Part shown: one piece after another, positions 18,102-26,881 of the stretch
Numbering within the stretch: the first letter of the stretch is position 1
Layout of the letters: every line of letters begins with the position of its first letter
From: Flavobacteriales bacterium
Lineage (GTDB): Bacteria > Bacteroidota > Bacteroidia > Flavobacteriales_F > PHOS-HE28
Length of the DNA: 64,000 nt
Direction of reading: 5' to 3'
Assembly: GCA_019638085.1 (NCBI GenBank)
Contig: JAHBUL010000008.1
Span: 1-64,000, forward strand
Program-made: the position numbers and the translations under genes
Notes under the pieces: model-generated
What the model was told of the DNA's origin: nothing
Seen by the model: only the letters and a program-made list of their open reading frames with translations
The model's database searches: none

Positions 18102-19016
18102 ATGCAGTGGAAGCAGGCCCTCTTGGATTTCCGGATCCACCTGAAGCTGGAGCGCGCATTGAGCGATCGCACCGTGGATGCCTACATCCGGGACCTGGGC
18201 AAACTGCGCGACTTTGCTGAAGGTCAAAGCCCGACGATCGCACCGGAGGCTTTGCATTTGGATGACCTGCAGGCCTTTATTACCCACGAAGTCAAGAAGG
18301 GGCTGATGCCCAGCAGCCAGGCCCGCCTGCTGAGTGCGGTACGAGGCTTCTTCAAAAGCCTCCGAATAGAACGGGTGATCACGGAGGATCCGACCGAGCT
18401 ATTGGAAAGCCCGCGCCTTGGAAGGCACCTGCCCACTTTCCTCAGCGTTGAGGAGATCGATGCCTTGGTGAATGCCATGGACATGAGCCGTCCGATGGCT
18501 CATCGCGACAGGGCCATGTTGGAAACGCTGTACGGCTGTGGCTTGCGCGTAAGCGAACTCTGTGGCCTACGGATCAGCAGGTTGCATTTTGCGGATGGCT
18601 TTATCCGCGTGGTGGGTAAGGGCGACAAGGAACGACTGGTACCCATTGGCCAAGCCACCATCCGGCATGTGGAACTTTATATGAACGAGGAACGGATACA
18701 TTCTCCGGTGAAACCCAAAGCCGAGGACATCCTCTTCCTGAACGCCCGTGGTGCAGCACTTTCCCGGGTGTGGGTATTCAAGCTGGTAAAGCGCTTGGCA
18801 AAGCAGGCAGGGATCACAAAGGAGATCAGCCCCCATACGTTCAGGCACTCCTTTGCCACCCATTTGGTGGAAGGCGGTGCCGACCTGCGGGCCGTGCAGG
18901 AAATGCTCGGCCATGCCAGCATCACCACTACCGAGATCTACACGCACTTGGATCGGGAATACCTGCGCAGCAATATCATGCGCTTCCACCCAAGGGCGAA
19001 GGCCCGTTCTCAATGA
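18102..19016 (+). CDS. xerD: Tyrosine recombinase, XerC/XerD type
   Basis: A 304-residue integrase-family protein that resolves chromosome dimers at dif. The N-terminal SAM-like core-binding domain covers about 1-95. The catalytic residues are all present: Arg in LRVSEL (about 148), Lys in GKGDKER (about 172), HTFRH (about 245), GHASI (about 270) and the nucleophile Tyr in EIYTHL (about 279). The start at MQWKQALLDF follows an ATCTTTG element; the frame is open upstream but not protein-like. No prophage or integron context is visible, so a housekeeping Xer role is likely. XerC versus XerD cannot be settled. Confidence 0.9.
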   Translation: MQWKQALLDFRIHLKLERALSDRTVDAYIRDLGKLRDFAEGQSPTIAPEALHLDDLQAFITHEVKKGLMPSSQARLLSAVRGFFKSLRIERVITEDPTELLESPRLGRHLPTFLSVEEIDALVNAMDMSRPMAHRDRAMLETLYGCGLRVSELCGLRISRLHFADGFIRVVGKGDKERLVPIGQATIRHVELYMNEERIHSPVKPKAEDILFLNARGAALSRVWVFKLVKRLAKQAGITKEISPHTFRHSFATHLVEGGADLRAVQEMLGHASITTTEIYTHLDREYLRSNIMRFHPRAKARSQ

Positions 19017-19480
19017 TCGGCCAGTGTAAGACCGCCTGGCAGAAAGAGCGCGATGTTGCTCACATTCTCCGCGATCTGCACACGCTGGCGACTCAGTAGA
19101 TCGTTCAGGCCCTCTGTCCTATCCTGCCTCAGGAGATTCCGATCATAGATGGAAAGCAGATGACACTCGCTGCGATGCACTGCGCTGAGAATAGCGGCAT
19201 CACCCAGTAGCCATGCCGGATTTCGGATCTCCTTCCACACTTGCCTCCAACGGCGCTCTCCTCGTGGGGGAGAGAATTGAGCCGACAATTCGATCGCATG
19301 CAAATGTTCTTCCAGTTCGTGGATCAACGAGATCCGACTACTGGCCAGCACACCGTATAGATCACGAAGACCACGGTTGCGGGTTTTATCATAGGCGCGC
19401 TCGTAAGCCTGTTTACTGGTCCGCAGCATGCGGACCAGTTCAACGAGTTGTGCTTTTGAACCGGGACGTTCCAAGACCAT
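19010..19480 (-). CDS. DUF2383-like four-helix-bundle protein (divergent)
   Basis: A 156-residue helical cytoplasmic protein without a clear named family. It follows the helix pattern of the PA2169/DUF2383 protein at 24519: LRTSKQAYERAYDK aligns with MADSRKGYHEAAEK, and ISLIHELEEHL with SMQTELASEI. A His/Glu-containing third helix (SAVHRSECHLLSIYD) aligns with a stretch around NECERGEKYLVQRF. I infer a ferritin-like or stress-related bundle. It overlaps the end of the Xer gene by 7 bases. Confidence 0.55.
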   Translation of the reverse strand: MVLERPGSKAQLVELVRMLRTSKQAYERAYDKTRNRGLRDLYGVLASSRISLIHELEEHLHAIELSAQFSPPRGERRWRQVWKEIRNPAWLLGDAAILSAVHRSECHLLSIYDRNLLRQDRTEGLNDLLSRQRVQIAENVSNIALFLPGGLTLADH

Positions 19481-19607
19481 GTTGAGCGTTTCATGGACTT
19501 AGGCTTTTAATGTGCCACGAACCGTGGGGCATCAGGATCCGTAGTGGCATCAACACTTTCAGGTCCTTCACGCGCCTGAAGTGCGGAGTTGGAATTGGGG
19601 AACACCC

Positions 19608-19624
19608 ACCCCGGAATTCGGGGT
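19608..19624. terminator. Weak hairpin after the M1 peptidase gene
   Basis: ACCCCG (19608-19613) pairs with CGGGGT (19619-19624) around a GAATT loop, 34 bases beyond the stop of the minus-strand peptidase gene. No T-run follows, so termination is only a guess. Confidence 0.3.
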
Positions 19625-19658
19625 ATGCCACGGGATGACCTACCCCGTCGGCGGTTCC

Positions 19659-22106
19659 TCAACGGGAAATCATAAACTTCGTATGGCCGGACCAAGTTCC
19701 GGACACTGCCTCAGCTCCCAGAATGTAAGTACCCGAAGCCAGATGGCTTACATCGATCCGCGTCGAACCTTCAGCTACGGCTGAACGGGATGTGGTGAGG
19801 ACAACTCCCCCGGTGGCATTGAAGAGGGTGAACCGGATCAATTCCTTCGGACTATCCAGACCGTCCACTCGAATGTGGTCCGATGCCGGGACCGGGTACA
19901 CGTTCAGGCTGTTCCCATGTCCGTCAATGGAACTGATACCTGCCGGATCCATGCCCTTGCCAAAGGCATACTCCCCTTTCCGCAAGATATCGATATCGAT
20001 GTAGCCCGAACCATCGGTGAGCACACCGGCATGGACCGTCTGGTCCGGATAGGCCTCCCAGGGCTGTGAGGGGCTGGCGCGGTATAGTAGGAGTACGCCG
20101 GTCTCGTCCGCGCCGAGCATCCCGTGGTCCAGGGATGAAGGGGATAAGGCCGTATATGTCAGCCGAGCATGCAGTTCAGTACCAGTTGGCCAGAGTCCAT
20201 CCACGATCCAGTAATGTGTATCCGATATCATATCGATCCCCGAAGCGAGCGGCGTTTGATCCGGGGCAGCCCAAATGTGCTCCATGCGCACCATGGCGGT
20301 ATCAAGCACCTGATCCAGATAAAGCCGGAAATCCACGCGGGGCTGCTGGTTGGGTAAGAATGCTTCCGGAACGATCGTACGCTCGTAGTCCATCCGTGCC
20401 TGGTTCAGCCGATTATACCTGTTCAGCACAGCCAATACCGGTTCAAAGGCACACGACAGTGTGATGTCCGAGAACTCCCCGCTAACGACCTGTCTGTATT
20501 CCTGCTGCTGTCCTTCAGCTCCGAGCAAGGTGATATCCAAGGGCACTTGCTGATGAAAAACCGTGGTCCCACGTAGTTTCTGTTTAATCGACAGGTTCAC
20601 TTCCCATTCAGTACCGCTCTGCTGGGTCTCCATCTCATGCACCACGAACACGGAAAAGCCGGGGGCAAAAACCTGATCGGTGAAGAACGGATGTAGGTCA
20701 TACCCTGTGCTGGCCTCCAAAGCATCGCGGAACCCGGCTGCATCCAAGGTCTCGTAGGCATGTACCTGCTGCACCTCATGCATGCCTTGGCGGAAGAGCG
20801 AATCACCCATGTATCCGCGCATGTTATGCATCACGGAAGCACCCTTGTAGTACGTGGTAAGGCCATAGATGTACGGGTCCGGCATGGGCGAAAGAGGCTG
20901 AAATCCACCATCCTGCACGTTGGCCTGTTTCAGCACATACAACTGGTTGTCCTTCACTACATCAACGAAGGCGCTCTCGCCACCCAACCACTCCTCCACC
21001 AAATGGCCGCTGTATTCGGCAGGGCCTTCCTTCAACCACATATCCTGCTGGGTATGTGGTGTCACCATATCGCCCCACCAGTGGTGGCCCAGTTCATGCG
21101 TGAAAAGCCCGCGGTTCTGGAACAGGGTCTGGGAGGTCATGAAGTCGGGATAAGCAATATTGGTGGGGATCTCCAAAGCTCCGTCGGTGGTGAGCACGTA
21201 GCCTACACGCTGCCATGCGTATGGCCCGAACCAGTATTCGCAGGCGTCAATGGCCGCCCCGATGTCGGCGAACTTTCCCACCATGGCTTGTAGTTGAGCG
21301 GGCTTCGCTGTGAGGCGTACCGGGATATCGCCGTTGGCGCCCGCATGAACAAAGTTGGTATCGCGGTAGTCCGCAACGGCAATTGCCGAAAGGTGGGTAG
21401 GAATGCGCTGATCCAAGCGGAAGGAGCGGATCACCGTATCACCTCCAAGTTGCACCTCTCCGAGAAAATCACCCTGGCAATGGGCGCGGAAGGTGCCAGC
21501 GCTCTTCACTTGATAACTGTACGTGGCGCGCTCCACAAAGGAGTCGAAGCAGGGATACCACACTTTCCCGAAGTTCGGTGGTATGGTGGTAAGGCCGATG
21601 CCCAAGTTGTAGATGTAGCCGCTTTCAAAATAGAACCCGCCCCAATCCGTGTCGCGATGTGGGTGGCCGTGATAATACACGGTGAGCGAATCCACTGATC
21701 CGAGACCGGGTGAGGTGAGGAAATCCACCCGTAAAGTTTGGCCATCGTTGGCGTAAGTGAGCGGACCAGCGTCGGAAATGACTGAATCCACCTCCAGGCC
21801 CAAGAGCTCGAAACGGATGAAGTTCTGGTCCGCCATCAAGGGTGTGAAGGTGATGGTGGTAGCCGCCTTGATCTGCTGCCCCGCATAGTCGGTCACGTCG
21901 ATGGCGATGTCGTAATGCAGGATGTCGAAGGTGTCGCTGCGTGCGATGATATCATCGATCAGCGCACGGTCAGCCGCAGTGGCGATCGGTGGCGCGGAAG
22001 GGTGCTGGCGGAAGTAATGGCATCCGTATTTGTACGGCTGGGCAAATGCGCTCGTGTAAAGGATGAAGGCACCAAGAAACAGCAGGAAGCGACCGGAGTG
22101 GGACAT
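19659..22106 (-). CDS. Secreted M1-family metallopeptidase with T9SS domain
   Basis: An 815-residue exported aminopeptidase-N-like protein. Signal peptide: MSHSGRFLLFLGAFILYTSAFAQ. The M1 N-terminal beta domain covers about 30-240. The zinc motif HELGHHWWGD (near 336-345) is followed by the third ligand Glu in LKEGPAEYSGH. A helical/beta tail and a T9SS sorting domain (VYPVPASDHIRVDG ... FMISR) end it. M1 enzymes cleave N-terminal residues; the GxMEN exopeptidase motif is not plain, as DGALEIPTN occupies the expected place. A TAGTTTCG box lies 20 bases upstream. Confidence 0.88.
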   Translation of the reverse strand: MSHSGRFLLFLGAFILYTSAFAQPYKYGCHYFRQHPSAPPIATAADRALIDDIIARSDTFDILHYDIAIDVTDYAGQQIKAATTITFTPLMADQNFIRFELLGLEVDSVISDAGPLTYANDGQTLRVDFLTSPGLGSVDSLTVYYHGHPHRDTDWGGFYFESGYIYNLGIGLTTIPPNFGKVWYPCFDSFVERATYSYQVKSAGTFRAHCQGDFLGEVQLGGDTVIRSFRLDQRIPTHLSAIAVADYRDTNFVHAGANGDIPVRLTAKPAQLQAMVGKFADIGAAIDACEYWFGPYAWQRVGYVLTTDGALEIPTNIAYPDFMTSQTLFQNRGLFTHELGHHWWGDMVTPHTQQDMWLKEGPAEYSGHLVEEWLGGESAFVDVVKDNQLYVLKQANVQDGGFQPLSPMPDPYIYGLTTYYKGASVMHNMRGYMGDSLFRQGMHEVQQVHAYETLDAAGFRDALEASTGYDLHPFFTDQVFAPGFSVFVVHEMETQQSGTEWEVNLSIKQKLRGTTVFHQQVPLDITLLGAEGQQQEYRQVVSGEFSDITLSCAFEPVLAVLNRYNRLNQARMDYERTIVPEAFLPNQQPRVDFRLYLDQVLDTAMVRMEHIWAAPDQTPLASGIDMISDTHYWIVDGLWPTGTELHARLTYTALSPSSLDHGMLGADETGVLLLYRASPSQPWEAYPDQTVHAGVLTDGSGYIDIDILRKGEYAFGKGMDPAGISSIDGHGNSLNVYPVPASDHIRVDGLDSPKELIRFTLFNATGGVVLTTSRSAVAEGSTRIDVSHLASGTYILGAEAVSGTWSGHTKFMISR

Positions 22107-22126
22107 GGATGGATGGAATTGAGGTC

Positions 22127-22134
22127 CGAAACTA
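22127..22134 (-). promoter_or_regulatory. Putative -7 box TAGTTTCG
   Basis: TAnnTTYG element 20 bases before the ATG of the M1 peptidase gene. Confidence 0.45.
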
Positions 22135-22259
22135 CGGACGAGGCGCGGAGCTGAGGATAGGCATGAGGTGGCCCACGTTCATCGGTGATGGAAGGGTGCA
22201 TCGTAACCGTGATCGTTCAATACCGTTGAAGGGCGGTCCAAAACGAAGCTGATCAATTC

Positions 22260-23249
22260 ATGTTCACCTCCTTTGAACGCTACCGTTCCATCCTCCTTTT
22301 TCTCCTTTTGTCCTTTTTCGGCTCCACCCAGGCAATTGCTCAATCGGTGGTCCATTCCACCACCGGCTACCAAGTGAACATCTCCATCGTCCCCATCGCC
22401 TTGGTGATCCACACCAACCCGTGTACATGGGGCTACAATTATGATGTGGAGCTGAATTATACGGTCACATTCACGGGCACCAACCCACCATCCAACATGT
22501 ACACGTTGCAGGGGAATATGGGTTGTGGTTCAAGCTCCCTGTTTTTCAACCTCCCTAATGGGCCATCCAGCGGTACGGTGACCAGTACAGGCAACGCATG
22601 GCACGGTGTAGCCGACTGCGTGGGTGCGACGTTGGCCTCCTTGGGTTGCAACGAGGTGAAGATCCAGATCCACGGACCGGGGATCAGCAACCGGACTATG
22701 GTGATCCCCTCCACTACCCTGCCGATAACCTTGGTACGGTTCGATGCCCAAAAGAGAACTGATGGAGTGCATTTGGCGTGGGCCACAGCTTCCGAACAGG
22801 ACAATGCATTCTTCACGGTGGAGCGTTCTTCGGATGCGGTCACGTTCAAGCCGGTGCTTCAGATGGCCGGTGCCGGGAACAGCTCGGAGATGCTCAGTTA
22901 TTCCGCTATCGACCCGGTCCCCTTGCCAGGCCTCTCGTACTACCGCCTGAGACAAACGGACATCAACGGGACCACCACCTTGTCGTCCACGGTAGTGGTG
23001 CACAGCCGAATCCAGGAGAGGAATTTCGTGGTGTACCCGAATCCCAGTAACTCCCCTACGCTCGAACTACCTCAGAACAGCATTGGCGCGGAACTGGAGA
23101 TCCGATCGATGAATGGTCAAGTCGCATACAGTGGACCCATCCGGTCGAACGCGTTGCACATCCCTTCCCTTGAACGCGGCACCTACCTGCTTTCCTTGAC
23201 CGATCCGACCACTGGCACACGCCAGCATTGCAGGTTGGTGCGCTTGTAG
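22260..23249 (+). CDS. T9SS-sorted secreted protein of unknown function
   Basis: A 329-residue exported protein with an N-terminal signal (RSILLFLLLSFFGSTQAIAQ). The first ~160 residues are a Cys-containing beta domain of unknown type (NPCTWGYNYDVELNYTV). From about 165 comes a segment typical of Bacteroidota secreted proteins (VRFDAQKRTDGVHLAWATAS, SYYRLRQTDING). A T9SS sorting domain follows (YPNPSNSPTLELP, GTYLLSL, CRLVRL). Probably surface-exposed. It is divergent from the M1 gene. Confidence 0.75.
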   Translation: MFTSFERYRSILLFLLLSFFGSTQAIAQSVVHSTTGYQVNISIVPIALVIHTNPCTWGYNYDVELNYTVTFTGTNPPSNMYTLQGNMGCGSSSLFFNLPNGPSSGTVTSTGNAWHGVADCVGATLASLGCNEVKIQIHGPGISNRTMVIPSTTLPITLVRFDAQKRTDGVHLAWATASEQDNAFFTVERSSDAVTFKPVLQMAGAGNSSEMLSYSAIDPVPLPGLSYYRLRQTDINGTTTLSSTVVVHSRIQERNFVVYPNPSNSPTLELPQNSIGAELEIRSMNGQVAYSGPIRSNALHIPSLERGTYLLSLTDPTTGTRQHCRLVRL

Positions 23250-23595
23250 TCAGGCGTGTAGTCGAAGCAGGCATGAGCATGAGCATGAGCATGAGCATGA
23301 GCAGCGCTCATTGTGCATAGTCGTTCGTGCTTTCGGGATCCTCCCAACATGACAAGCGCGTGGTTCCAATCGGGGTATCGCTTCCGCGATCCGGGGTTCG
23401 GGTTTCCCGATCATCCCAGTGGCAGGTAACGCGACCAAAAACGGCTCGAGGGTCCTTGCTGTCAATGATAGCGCATGTTTCACCCTCCATGGATCGACTG
23501 GCTCGATCTGCGGAACACGGATCGCACAGAGGAATGCTGCTGACCCTGCCATGGGTACCAAAGGCACTACTTGAAAAACCAAAAAACAGAACCTC
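23250..23595. other. Intergenic region without a recognised gene
   Basis: 346 bases between the T9SS protein and the OmpA-like gene. It holds a GCATGA hexamer array (23271-23304) and short frames with no recognisable domain. I looked for a tRNA around 23360-23410, where GTTC-like stretches occur, and found no cloverleaf. The promoter of the OmpA-like gene should lie near its right end but no clear -7 box was seen. Confidence 0.5.
23271..23304. repeat. GCATGA hexanucleotide microsatellite
   Basis: More than five uninterrupted copies of GCATGA in an intergenic stretch 22 bases after a stop codon. Slippage here would change spacing but no protein. Confidence 0.8.
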
Positions 23596-24267
23596 ATGAA
23601 ATATGCAACATCATTGGCTACGATCGCACTGGGCACCGCCCTTATCATCGGAGGCTGTAATGCCTCCAAAGGCGTGAAGGGGGGAGCCATCGGTGCGGGT
23701 GCCGGTGCCGGAGTAGGTGCCATAGTGGGCAATCAGTTCGGCGACCATGGCACAGCCGTGGGTGCCATTATCGGAGCTGCCGTAGGCGGTACTGCTGGCG
23801 CACTGATCGGCCATAAAATGGACCAACAGGCCGAGGAACTTCGCAATGACATGGAAGGAGCAACAGTGGAGCGTGTGGGGGAAGGGATCAAGATCACCTT
23901 CGATAGCGGATTGCTCTTTGGCGTGGACCAGAGCAGCTTGAGCACTACCGCACAAAGCAATCTGACACAGCTGGCAGACAAGCTCAAAAAGTATGACGAC
24001 ACGGATGTACTGATCGAGGGCCATACCGATTCTTCCGGACCGGATGAGTACAATATGAAACTCTCGAAGCAACGTGCAGAAAGCGTGGCCAGCTTCCTAA
24101 GGAACCAAGGGGTGCGCGCTAACCGGATGACCACCGTTGGTTACGGGGAGAACCAACCCATCGCCGATAACACCACCGTCGAGGGGATGTCCAAGAACCG
24201 TCGCGTGGAGGTGGCCATCTATGCCAACAAGAAGATGAAGAAGGCCGCAGAGAAAGGAGAATTGTAG
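23596..24267 (+). CDS. OmpA-family lipoprotein with glycine-zipper region
   Basis: A 223-residue outer-membrane lipoprotein. The signal ends in a lipobox (LIIGGC, Cys at about 21). A Gly/Ala-rich zipper follows (GAGAGAGVGAIVGNQF and GAAVGGTAGALIG, about 28-75), which may insert in the membrane. The C-terminal OmpA domain (about 100-210) has the peptidoglycan-binding motif GHTDSSGPDEYNMKLSKQRA. It probably anchors the outer membrane to the cell wall. A terminator follows at 24291. Confidence 0.9.
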   Translation: MKYATSLATIALGTALIIGGCNASKGVKGGAIGAGAGAGVGAIVGNQFGDHGTAVGAIIGAAVGGTAGALIGHKMDQQAEELRNDMEGATVERVGEGIKITFDSGLLFGVDQSSLSTTAQSNLTQLADKLKKYDDTDVLIEGHTDSSGPDEYNMKLSKQRAESVASFLRNQGVRANRMTTVGYGENQPIADNTTVEGMSKNRRVEVAIYANKKMKKAAEKGEL

Positions 24268-24290
24268 AATCATTGCCGTTGCCTTATGCC

Positions 24291-24320
24291 AAAGGGCCGT
24301 CCAGCGATGGGCGGTCCTTT
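24291..24320 (+). terminator. Terminator after the OmpA-like gene
   Basis: AAAGGGCCGTCC (24291-24302) pairs with GGGCGGTCCTTT (24309-24320) over 12 bp with two G-U pairs, followed by TACTTT. It lies 23 bases after the stop. Confidence 0.7.
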
Positions 24321-24461
24321 TACTTTGTATGACAAAGGCGTGGCATGGCCCATCCAAGAGGTCCGTTCGGGATCGCCGCCTCGTTGAGACACAAACTTGA
24401 TCACTCTCGTCAGACCGGGGTGGGAAACACCATGATCAGGTAACGACCAAAGCGTTATAAC

Positions 24462-24496
24462 GGAAAAAGGTCCCGTTCGTCATGTCCGGGACCTTT
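24462..24496 (-). terminator. Terminator of the DUF2383 gene
   Basis: AAAGGTCCCG (24466-24475) and CGGGACCTTT (24487-24496) form a perfect 10-bp stem. On the minus strand it is followed by further T (complement of 24464-24465), 23 bases beyond the stop at 24519. Confidence 0.7.
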
Positions 24497-24518
24497 ATCT
24501 CTGAGTGCAAGTCAACGC

Positions 24519-24986
24519 CTATTTCATTACTGCTTTCATGGTTTCGCGCAAGCTTTCCACCTCTGCAAGGTTCTCTTCAAGCTGTTGGCGTTGAGTGGCC
24601 AGTAGATGCTTTGAAGTGGGGGCGATGCCGGGATTTTTCAACACCGTCTCAAAGCGTTGCACCAAATACTTTTCGCCTCGCTCACATTCATTGAGCATGT
24701 TCACATCATCTGAACTTCCGAGTGCTTCGCGGATGTCCATCCATGCCCGGTGTAGGTTTCCCTTCACCGTGCCGTCCTGCAAACGGTCGTCCGGCTTGAA
24801 CCGGCGGATCTCGGAAGCCAGTTCAGTTTGCATGGAATCCCGTTGCGCACTGAGCCGCTGGAATAACTGGACCAACTGCGGTGAGCGCACCTTTTCAGCT
24901 GCTTCATGATATCCCTTCCTGCTATCAGCCATCAGTTCGTGGAGATCATTCATTTCCTTTATTTCATCGTTCCTGTCCATGATCAT
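24519..24986 (-). CDS. PA2169/DUF2383-type four-helix-bundle protein
   Basis: About 155 residues, all helical, cytoplasmic. It matches the PA2169-family pattern of ferritin-like bundles: LMADSRKGYHEAAEKVRSPQ, FQRLSAQRDSMQTELASEI, GNLHRAWMDIREALGSSDD and LNECERGEKYLVQRFETVL. The conserved Glu residues suggest a metal-binding or stress role, but none has been proven as far as I know. The start may be at MIMDRNDE (24986) or MDRNDE (24980). A divergent relative lies at 19010. Confidence 0.8.
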   Translation of the reverse strand: MIMDRNDEIKEMNDLHELMADSRKGYHEAAEKVRSPQLVQLFQRLSAQRDSMQTELASEIRRFKPDDRLQDGTVKGNLHRAWMDIREALGSSDDVNMLNECERGEKYLVQRFETVLKNPGIAPTSKHLLATQRQQLEENLAEVESLRETMKAVMK

Positions 24987-25185
24987 TTTTTTCCATGAAC
25001 TCCTGCGAACGATGGGCCGATCAAACTTCACGGTTCCTTGACCTCGTGGATGGGAAGCGTTTTCCGCGGGTCACGAACATGCATGGGGAAGTTTCACCCC
25101 CATGGAAGTCGGTATTTGCAGCTATCGAATTCAATACCGTCATGGTTTGCATTGTTGGCAACTGTTCCAGCCCCATTTTTGCCGG

Positions 25186-26742
25186 ATGAACCGCACTGTG
25201 GACATTGCCCTGCCGCCTCGAGAGGCTGCCGACCCTGTGCTTGTGCGGGAGGCCGCAGCGGAAGCCTGTTCACTAACGATCGGCGAAATACGTGGTTCAC
25301 GTATTCTAAAACGTTCCATCGATGCGCGGAGCAAACATCCCTTGGTCCGCTTGCGCGTTGAGTTATCCACTGGATCGGAATTCCCGGAATTACCGGATAC
25401 GCCTCCGCAGCTACCGGATGTGAGCGGTGGAAAGCCCGTGATCATCGTGGGTTGCGGCCCAGCAGGCTTGTTTGCTGCATTGGCCTGTATCGAACGGGGT
25501 CTGCGACCGATCATCCTGGAGCGTGGCAAGGATGTGCGCGCCCGGCGCCGCGATCTGGCCGCGATCAACAAGGAACACCTGGTGGATCCGGACAGCAACT
25601 ATTGTTTTGGTGAAGGAGGCGCGGGAACCTATAGCGATGGCAAGCTGTACACACGCAGCGATAAGCGCGGTGATGTGGCCGCGGTGCTGCAAACATTCGT
25701 CGCGTTCGGTGCTCCTCCGGACATTCTCGTGGACGCACATCCGCATATCGGCACCAACAGGCTCCCGCGCATCATCACCTCAATGCGGGAGGCGATCCTG
25801 TCAGCCGGAGGTGAGGTCCGTTTCGGTACTCGGGTGGATGATCTCTTGATCTCCGAGGGGCGGATCCACGGCGTGCGAACAGCAAAAGGTGATGAGGTGC
25901 TTTCCCCATCCGTGGTGTTGGCCACCGGACATTCCGCGCGGGACATCTTCTTGCTGTTGCACCGGAAAGGCATCTCCATCGAAGCGAAGTCATTTGCAAT
26001 GGGCGTGCGCATCGAACATCCCCAGGAGGTGATCGATCGGATCCGTTACCACAGCGCCATCCGCGACCCCTACTTGCCACCGGCGAGCTACAGCGTGGTG
26101 CAGCAGGTGGACGGGCGTGGCGTATACAGCTTCTGCATGTGTCCCGGCGGCATCATCGCGCCATGTGCCACCGCACCAGGCGAGGTGGTCACCAACGGCT
26201 GGAGCCCGAGCAAGCGGAACAACCCTTTCGCCAATAGCGGGATCGTGGTGGCCGTGGATCCACCGAAAGCATCCGGCAGCGACCCAATGGATCCATTGGC
26301 TGGCATGTATTGGCAAAAGCAGGTGGAACAGACCGCGTGGCGTGCCGGCGGCGAACGGCAAACCGCACCTGCACAACGCATGGAGGATTTCATCCTTCGC
26401 CGGGCCAGTATGGACCTGCCTACATGCAGCTATCCTCCGGGGATCGTGCCTGCCATCATGGACGATGTGCTCCCAACAACTATTGCCAGCCGCTTGCGCG
26501 AAGGTCTGAAGGCTTTTGGCGAAAAGATGCGCGGGTACCGTACCAACGAGGCTGTGCTGGTGGCTGTGGAATCGCGCACCAGCTCGCCCGTTCGTATCCC
26601 ACGTGACCCGATCACGCTGGAGCATCCGCAAGTGCGTGGACTTTACCCCTGTGCAGAAGGTGCAGGCTATGCAGGTGGAATAGCCAGTGCCGCCATGGAT
26701 GGCATGCGCGTGGTACGTGCAATCGCGGGTGTGGATGCATGA
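25186..26742 (+). CDS. FAD-dependent oxidoreductase, COG2509 type
   Basis: A 518-residue cytoplasmic flavoprotein. The FAD-binding GxGxxG is VIIVGCGPAGLFAAL near residue 86, and a second signature, NYCFGEGGAGTYSDGKLYTR, follows near 140. The C-terminal motif PCAEGAGYAGGIASAAMDG is typical of this group of uncharacterised dehydrogenases. An N-terminal ~80-residue domain precedes the FAD domain, as usual in the family. The start at MNRTVDIALPP is supported by CATTTTTG, one base off the -7 box, 4 bases before the ATG. The substrate is unknown. Confidence 0.85.
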   Translation: MNRTVDIALPPREAADPVLVREAAAEACSLTIGEIRGSRILKRSIDARSKHPLVRLRVELSTGSEFPELPDTPPQLPDVSGGKPVIIVGCGPAGLFAALACIERGLRPIILERGKDVRARRRDLAAINKEHLVDPDSNYCFGEGGAGTYSDGKLYTRSDKRGDVAAVLQTFVAFGAPPDILVDAHPHIGTNRLPRIITSMREAILSAGGEVRFGTRVDDLLISEGRIHGVRTAKGDEVLSPSVVLATGHSARDIFLLLHRKGISIEAKSFAMGVRIEHPQEVIDRIRYHSAIRDPYLPPASYSVVQQVDGRGVYSFCMCPGGIIAPCATAPGEVVTNGWSPSKRNNPFANSGIVVAVDPPKASGSDPMDPLAGMYWQKQVEQTAWRAGGERQTAPAQRMEDFILRRASMDLPTCSYPPGIVPAIMDDVLPTTIASRLREGLKAFGEKMRGYRTNEAVLVAVESRTSSPVRIPRDPITLEHPQVRGLYPCAEGAGYAGGIASAAMDGMRVVRAIAGVDA

Positions 26743-26881
26743 CCCGCGGCACCCGCTGGTTCGTTATGTAGGCAGCGGAACAAGACCCGCTGCTGTCTTT
26801 TCCGAGACAGCCAAGAGGATGCTGCACTAATTTGACAAAATCAAATAGGCACCCTTCATACCATGAACAAACCCCGGGATC

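Noticed and set aside
18102-19016. Xer gene as a mobile integrase
   Set aside because: Length, motifs and neighbours (aroQ) fit the housekeeping recombinase; no att-like repeats, phage or cassette genes lie nearby.
23360-23410. Possible tRNA T-arm (GTTC-like stretches)
   Set aside because: No matching acceptor stem, D-arm or anticodon arm could be drawn on either strand.
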